Shown: positions 57,867-64,000 of the stretch, in pieces
Numbering within the stretch: the stretch's first letter is position 1
Layout of the letters: each line of letters starts with the position of its first letter
From: an uncultured Oscillospiraceae bacterium
Lineage (GTDB): Bacteria > Bacillota > Clostridia > Oscillospirales > Oscillospiraceae
DNA: 64,000 bases
NCBI GenBank assembly: GCA_910585155.1
Contig: CAJUEC010000006.1
Coordinates: 37,907-101,906 of the forward strand
Direction: 5' to 3'
Program-made: the position numbers and the translations under genes
Notes under the pieces: generated by a model
What the model saw: only the letters and a program-made list of their open reading frames with translations
What the model was told of the DNA's origin: nothing
Database searches by the model: none

Positions 57867-58865
57867 ATGGATATGATGAACACATTGACGCGGCTGGTGT
57901 CCGCCTTCGGCCCCTCCGGCCAGGAGGACGGCATCGCCCAGGTCATTGAGGAGCTGGCCCGGCCCTATGCGGACGAGATCTTCCGGGATACAATGGGCAA
58001 TCTCATCTGCCGAAAAAAGGGGAGCGGGCCCAAGGTGATGTTCAGCGCCCACATGGATTCCATCGGGCTGGTGGCCACCCACATCGATGAGAAGGGGTTT
58101 GTCCACATGGGCGCGGTGGGCGGAGTGAGCGTGGGAGAGGTTCTCTATGCCCCGGTGCGGTTCTCCAATGGGGCCCAGGGACTGATCTGCCCGCCGGAAA
58201 ACGGGGAGCTGGCCAAGCTGAAGCTGTCTGATCTGGTGGTGGACGTCGGCGCCTCCGACGAGGAGGAGGCCAAGAAGCTGGTCCAGGTGGGGGACACAGC
58301 GGTGTATGACACGCCCACCAGGGCGGCGGCGGGACGGGTGATCTCTCCCTATCTGGACAACCGGATCTCCTGTCTGGTGCTGCTGATGGCGATGGAGCAG
58401 CTGAAAGCCTGGGAAAACGACCTGTATTTTGTCTTTTCCGCCCAGGAAGAGGTGGGGACCAGGGGGGCAAAAACTGCGGCCTGGGCCATTGATCCGGATT
58501 ACGGCATCGCGGTGGATGTCACCGGCACGGGGGACGAGCCGGGAAGCAAGCATCAGGGCAGCAGCCTGTGCGGCAAGGGGGCGGCGGTGAAGGTGATGGA
58601 CCACTCGGTGATCTGCTCCCCGGCGCTGGTGGAGCGGCTGATGGCCCTGGCGGAGAAAAAGGGCATCCCCGCCCAGCGGGATGTGCTCCAGATGGGCGGC
58701 ACCGACGCCGGCCCCATCCAAAAGACCCGGGCCGGTGTGTACGCGGGGGGAATTTCCATCCCCTGCCGCTATACCCATACCCCCGCCGAGCTGGCGGACC
58801 TGGGGGATGTGCGCGCCTGCGCGCAGCTGGTGGCTGCCTTCGCTGAATGCCGCCTGGAAGCCTGA
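57867..58865 (+). CDS. M42 family metallopeptidase, paralog 3
   Basis: A 332-residue third M42 enzyme. Motifs: VMFSAHMDSIGLVATH, PYLDNRISC (Asn replaces the second Asp of the usual DDR, the bridging Asp is kept), FSAQEEVGTRGAKTAA, AVDVTGTGDEP and RYTHTPAE. GACAGGAGG lies 9 bases upstream. It is divergent enough from the other two to suggest an old triplication with substrate division, not a recent copy. Confidence 0.92.
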   Translation: MDMMNTLTRLVSAFGPSGQEDGIAQVIEELARPYADEIFRDTMGNLICRKKGSGPKVMFSAHMDSIGLVATHIDEKGFVHMGAVGGVSVGEVLYAPVRFSNGAQGLICPPENGELAKLKLSDLVVDVGASDEEEAKKLVQVGDTAVYDTPTRAAAGRVISPYLDNRISCLVLLMAMEQLKAWENDLYFVFSAQEEVGTRGAKTAAWAIDPDYGIAVDVTGTGDEPGSKHQGSSLCGKGAAVKVMDHSVICSPALVERLMALAEKKGIPAQRDVLQMGGTDAGPIQKTRAGVYAGGISIPCRYTHTPAELADLGDVRACAQLVAAFAECRLEA

Positions 58866-58892
58866 AAAAGCGAGATAGGACGGTACTTGTAA

Positions 58893-60143
58893 ATGGATGA
58901 TACCTTACAGATATCCGGGCGGGTGCGGGACCTGGCGGAGCAGGCGGAGCAGGGGCTGAGAGAGCAGTTTGCCCGCATAGACCGCATCGCCCAGGTCAAC
59001 AGCCAGCGGGTGCTGGCCGCCTTCCAGCGCCACCGGGTGGCGGAGAGCTATTTCGCCGGTACCACAGGCTATGGCTATGACGATTTGGGCCGGGACAAGC
59101 TGGACGAGATCTACGCGGAGCTGTTCGGCACCGAGGACGCTCTGGTGCGGCTCCAGTTTGTCAACGGCACTCACGCCATTGCCTGTGCCCTGTTCGGCGC
59201 GCTGAAGGCGGGGGATGTGCTGGTGTCCGCCGTGGGGGCGCCCTATGACACCCTGCTGGGAGTGGTGGGGGCGGTGGATAAGGGCCACGGCTCCCTCCGG
59301 GACTATGGCGTGGAATACCGGCAGGTGGAGCTGGTGGATGACGCGCCCGACCTGGCCGGCTTGACCCAGGCGGTGTCCGACCCGAGGGTGAGGGCGGTGC
59401 TGATCCAGCGCTCCAGGGGATACGCCACCCGGGCGTCGCTGTCGGTGGAGGAAATCGGAAAGCTGTGCGGGGTGATCCGGGAAAACAACCCCTCCGCCGC
59501 CATTCTGGTGGACAACTGCTACGGCGAATTTGTGGAGGAAAAGGAGCCCACCCATGTGGGGGCCGATCTGGTGGTGGGGTCCCTCATCAAAAATCCCGGC
59601 GGCGGGCTAGCGCCCACCGGGGCCTATCTCGCCGGGCGGCGTGACCTAGTGGAGGGCGCCGCGATGCGGCTGACCTGCCCGGGAATCGGACGGGAGTGCG
59701 GGGCCACCCTGGGGAACAACCGGCTGCTGTATCAGGGGCTGTTTCTGGCCCCCCACACGGTGGCTCAGGCGCTGAAAACCGCGGCATTTGCCGCCCGGCT
59801 CATGGAGCTGTTGGGCTACCGGGCCCAGCCCAGGTCCGACGAGGTGCGCCACGACATCATTCAGATGCTCCATCTGGGCGGGCCGGAGGCGGTGAAGCGG
59901 TTCTGCAAGGGCATCCAGTCCGGCGCGCCGGTGGATTCCTATGTCACCCCGGAGCCCTGGGATATGCCGGGCTATGACTGCCCGGTGATCATGGCGGCGG
60001 GGGCGTTCATTCAGGGGGCGTCCATCGAGCTGTCCGCCGACGCGCCCATGCGGGAGCCATACACCGTCTACCTCCAGGGCGGATTGACCTACGAGTCGGG
60101 GAAGACCGGCGTGATGCTGGCGGCGGAGGAGCTGCTGCGCTGA
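58893..60143 (+). CDS. PLP-dependent methionine gamma-lyase-like protein (YnbB/aluminium-resistance family)
   Basis: A 416-residue fold-type I PLP enzyme. It has the family N-terminus (ESYFAGTTGYGYDDLGRDKL), RLQFVNGTHAIACALFG, VDNCYGEFVEEKEPT and the Schiff-base lysine K233 in VGSLIKNPGGGLAPTGAYLA. Homologues are annotated as methionine gamma-lyase family or aluminium resistance proteins; the physiological reaction is not firmly known. GATAGGAC lies upstream. It follows the M42 set by 27 bp, so peptide breakdown and amino acid elimination may be coupled; that is inference. Confidence 0.9.
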   Translation: MDDTLQISGRVRDLAEQAEQGLREQFARIDRIAQVNSQRVLAAFQRHRVAESYFAGTTGYGYDDLGRDKLDEIYAELFGTEDALVRLQFVNGTHAIACALFGALKAGDVLVSAVGAPYDTLLGVVGAVDKGHGSLRDYGVEYRQVELVDDAPDLAGLTQAVSDPRVRAVLIQRSRGYATRASLSVEEIGKLCGVIRENNPSAAILVDNCYGEFVEEKEPTHVGADLVVGSLIKNPGGGLAPTGAYLAGRRDLVEGAAMRLTCPGIGRECGATLGNNRLLYQGLFLAPHTVAQALKTAAFAARLMELLGYRAQPRSDEVRHDIIQMLHLGGPEAVKRFCKGIQSGAPVDSYVTPEPWDMPGYDCPVIMAAGAFIQGASIELSADAPMREPYTVYLQGGLTYESGKTGVMLAAEELLR

Positions 60144-60192
60144 CATAGGCCGAGCCGTTCCGCGCATACAGTGGCCCATAGGGGGTGCCTGT

Positions 60193-60858
60193 ATGCCTGT
60201 AAAGTTAAAACGCTTGCATGCTGTTTTACGGCAGGGGCGCAGACCGATTGTGCTGGCGGCTCTGGTGGTGCTGGCACTGATTGTTCTGATGATCCGGGGG
60301 CTGAACGCCCGGCTGCGCCCGGTGCTGGAGGCCGCCGCATCCAGCCGCGCCGCCGGCCTGATGACTCAGGCCATCGATGCCGCTGTTGACGACTGCCTCC
60401 AGGAAAATGGTATGAGCTATTCGGACTTTGTCACCTTGGAGCGGGACGCGGCGGGGCGGGTGACCTCGATCACCAGCAACACGACCGCGAACAGCCGCTT
60501 TAAACGGCTGGTGACGGAGTCCATTGCCCAGCGGCTGAGCGCCCTGGACCGCGGCGAGCTGGGGGTGCCGCTGGGCACGCTCACCGGGGAGCCGCTGCTG
60601 CTGGGGGCGGGGCCGGCAATTCGGACCCGGGTGGACTCGGTGGGGGATGTGGCGGCGGATTACGCCAATTCCTTCACCTCTGCCGGGGTAAACCAGACGT
60701 TGCACCGGGTTTCCCTGGAGATTACGGCCACAATCCATCTGTTTCTGCCCGGAGGGGTGCTCCCCGTTTCTGTCAGCAGCAGTGTGTGCGTGGCGGAAAC
60801 CGTTATTGTCGGAGAGACGCCCGACACATATTTAAACCTAGAAAAGGGGATCGGCTGA
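60193..60858 (+). CDS. yunB: sporulation protein YunB
   Basis: A 221-residue protein with one N-terminal membrane helix (PIVLAALVVLALIVLMIRGL). The YunB pattern follows: AIDAAVDDCLQENGMSYSDF, VTSITSNTTANSRFKRLVTE, GVPLGTLTGEPLLLGAGPAI and VSLEITATIHLFLPGG. In Bacillus it is made under sigma-E in the mother cell and is needed for efficient sporulation. A GGGGGTG sequence lies before the ATG. It stops immediately before the ATG of ligA. Confidence 0.9.
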   Translation: MPVKLKRLHAVLRQGRRPIVLAALVVLALIVLMIRGLNARLRPVLEAAASSRAAGLMTQAIDAAVDDCLQENGMSYSDFVTLERDAAGRVTSITSNTTANSRFKRLVTESIAQRLSALDRGELGVPLGTLTGEPLLLGAGPAIRTRVDSVGDVAADYANSFTSAGVNQTLHRVSLEITATIHLFLPGGVLPVSVSSSVCVAETVIVGETPDTYLNLEKGIG

Positions 60859-62877
<2,019 letters not shown>

Positions 62878-62896
62878 AGACAGAGGGGGAGGGCCC

Positions 62897-62986
62897 ATGG
62901 AACTGAAGTTTGCCCGCCTGAGGGGCGGCTTGACGGAGCTTTGCTCTGCGGCTGAGGCCGGCGGTATGTTAGGAGGGCGCCAATGA
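62897..62986 (+). CDS. 29-residue small ORF coupled to the nuclease gene
   Basis: Encodes MELKFARLRGGLTELCSAAE plus nine more residues. It has a strong GAGGGGGAGG ribosome binding site about 4-6 bases before the ATG, and its stop overlaps the nuclease start (ATGA). It may serve only to couple translation, or be a real microprotein; no homology is recognised. It lies 19 bp after ligA. Confidence 0.45.
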   Translation: MELKFARLRGGLTELCSAAEAGGMLGGRQ

Positions 62987-63747
62987 GTGCGCGTGCAGAA
63001 AAAAAGCGCCGGCTGAGTGACCGGGGTCGGATGATCCTGGCGCTGGTCGTGGTGGCGGCGTCGGTGGCAATGACCGCACTGAGCCTGCACAGGAGCGGTT
63101 CACTGACCCTGGATAACCTGTTGGTGGCGCTGGGACTCAAGGCTCCGGCGGCGGTGACGCTGGAGAGCGTCCCGGAATACGCCGGAGAGCCCTACGCGAT
63201 TCTTCAGGACAATCAACCGGGCTTCGGCTTGGAGGATTTGACCCTGGAGCCCTTTGAGTTCTACAGTGAGCTGGATTATTTGGGCCGGTGCGGAACGGCC
63301 TATGCCAATGTTTGCCAGGAAATCATGCCCACTGAGCCCCGGGGTGAGATCGGGCAGGTGAAGCCCTCGGGCTGGCGCACCGCGAAATATGACTTTGTGG
63401 ATGGAACCTATTTGTATAACCGCTGCCATCTCATCGGCTACCAGCTGTCGGGGGAGAACGCCAACGAGAAAAATCTCATCACGGGAACCAGGTACATGAA
63501 TGTGGTTGGGATGCTTCCCTTCGAAAATATGGTGAATGATTACGTAGATGACACCGGCAACCATGTGCTCTATCGGGTGACGCCTGTGTTCAGCGGCAGC
63601 AATCTGGTGGCCAGCGGCGTCCAGATGGAGGCTTTTTCCGTGGAGGATGAGGGGGAAGGCCTGTGCTTCAATGTCTACGTCTACAATGTCCAGCCGGGCG
63701 TGGTGATTGACTACGCCACCGGGGAGAGCTGGGCGGAAAACAGTTGA
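62983..63747 (+). CDS. membrane-anchored or secreted DNA/RNA non-specific endonuclease
   Basis: A 254-residue protein with an N-terminal membrane helix (MILALVVVAASVAMTALSLH) and a beta-beta-alpha-metal nuclease domain. The segment GTYLYNRCHLIGYQLSGENA, then NEKNLITGTRYMN and LPFENMVNDYV, matches the streptococcal EndA/Sda1-type family (NRCH standing where NucA-type enzymes have DRGH; the histidine is the general base). It probably degrades extracellular DNA. With dprA in the same window it could belong to DNA uptake, but an isolated nutritional nuclease is equally possible. GGAGGG lies 8 bases upstream. A palindromic terminator follows. Confidence 0.9.
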   Translation: MSARAEKKRRLSDRGRMILALVVVAASVAMTALSLHRSGSLTLDNLLVALGLKAPAAVTLESVPEYAGEPYAILQDNQPGFGLEDLTLEPFEFYSELDYLGRCGTAYANVCQEIMPTEPRGEIGQVKPSGWRTAKYDFVDGTYLYNRCHLIGYQLSGENANEKNLITGTRYMNVVGMLPFENMVNDYVDDTGNHVLYRVTPVFSGSNLVASGVQMEAFSVEDEGEGLCFNVYVYNVQPGVVIDYATGESWAENS

Positions 63748-63756
63748 CGCCGAAGG

Positions 63757-63790
63757 AAAGCGCCGGCCCTCCATGGAGGGCCGGCGCTTT
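63757..63790. terminator. bidirectional terminator between the nuclease gene and the CotJC/Mn-catalase gene
   Basis: AAAGCGCCGGCCCTCCA and its exact complement, a 34-bp palindrome with A3/T3 ends serving both converging genes. Confidence 0.85.
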
Positions 63791-63802
63791 GTCTGTGGGA
63801 GG

Positions 63803-64000
63803 TTATTTGTCAAAGGCGGGGTTGGTGAAGTACACATTTTTCTGATCCATCCGCTCCTTGGCCAGCGCGATGGCCTCACCGAAGCGCTGGAAGTGGACAA
63901 TTTCCCGCTCCCGCAGGAAGCGGATCACATTGTTCACGTCCGGGTCGTCGGACAGGCGGAGAATGTTGTCGTAGGTAAGGCGGGCCTTTTGCTCTGCGGC
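63803..64000 (-). CDS. manganese catalase / spore coat protein CotJC family, C-terminal end (cut by window edge)
   Basis: Only the last 65 residues are present. They include ARLTYDNILRLSDDPDVNNV, FLREREIVHFQRFGEAIALA and a terminal NVYFTNPAFDK. This is the ferritin-like fold end of the CotJC/Mn-catalase family; the E-I-V-H-F-Q-R-F-G-E-A stretch contains a metal-ligand Glu-x-x-His. Such proteins detoxify peroxide or sit in the spore coat. The start lies to the right of the window. Confidence 0.85.
   Translation of the reverse strand, partial: AAEQKARLTYDNILRLSDDPDVNNVIRFLREREIVHFQRFGEAIALAKERMDQKNVYFTNPAFDK

Overview
The window reads as the chromosome of a spore-forming, anaerobic, GC-rich Firmicute of the Clostridia. 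My best guess is an Oscillospirales relative such as Flavonifractor, Pseudoflavonifractor or Lawsonibacter; this is inferred from gene content and base composition, not from a database search. The supporting genes are an IspH-ribosomal protein S1 fusion, a two-subunit iron-sulfur serine dehydratase, Rex, GerW/YtfJ, YunB, a DacF-type carboxypeptidase, DUF1540, DUF4364, DUF2953, a CotJC/Mn-catalase end, TrmFO, a T-box leader and a type A RNase P RNA. I see no prophage, CRISPR array, intact insertion sequence or plasmid gene. Almost all of it is core chromosome.

Layout. 1-4.9 kb: minus-strand branched-chain amino acid operon ilvB-ilvN-ilvC-ilvD behind a T-box leader. 5-6.5 kb: DUF1540 protein, polytopic membrane protein, small plus-strand ORF. 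6.5-12.5 kb: minus-strand zinc ribbon-sdaAB-sdaAA, pyk-GNAT and a CNNM/HlyC-type transporter. 12.6-15.5 kb: glf-glycosyltransferase-trxA. 15.6-36.9 kb: plus-strand housekeeping block: DivIVA-like coiled coil-fumarase beta; TrmH-dprA-topA-trmFO-plsX-acpP-rnc; scpA-scpB-DUF2953-gerW; dacF-rluB; rpiR-yhiN-cmk-plsC-ispH/rpsA; DUF362 ferredoxin. 37-40.6 kb: regulator-ABC exporter pair and an XRE regulator with an unusual pentad-repeat domain. 40.9-45.3 kb: deoC; DUF4364 plus a PF06541-type membrane protein; a three-gene set with SpoIID and peptidoglycan-binding domains. 45.3-48.1 kb: rex-SLH protein, tRNA-Arg, repeat lipoprotein. 48.1-53.8 kb: pyrC-pyrF-pyrK-pyrD followed by a phosphatase-acetyltransferase fusion. 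53.9-54.3 kb: rnpB. 54.4-63.7 kb: murD, three tandem M42 peptidases, a YnbB-type PLP enzyme, yunB, ligA and a membrane-anchored nuclease. The right edge cuts a CotJC/Mn-catalase gene.

How the parts work together. The ilv operon is probably switched by tRNA charging. The pyr operon carries the electron-transfer type of dihydroorotate dehydrogenase (PyrD+PyrK), suited to anaerobic NAD-linked pyrimidine synthesis. plsX, acpP and plsC supply phospholipid synthesis; topA, dprA, ligA and scpAB serve DNA topology, uptake and segregation; glf and its glycosyltransferase probably make a galactofuranose glycan. Sigma-A-like promoters with 16-18 bp spacing are readable in front of most operons.

Most unusual items: (i) an XRE regulator whose C-terminal half is about 17 glycine-spaced pentads; (ii) a non-secreted SpoIID-like/peptidoglycan-binding operon; (iii) two places (sdaAB start, glf end) where a gene end is duplicated on the far side of a 132-bp GC-rich spacer; (iv) a MITE-like element between pyk and its promoter; (v) divergent rnpB and murD promoters sharing one -35 box; (vi) the histidine phosphatase-GNAT fusion at the end of the pyr operon.
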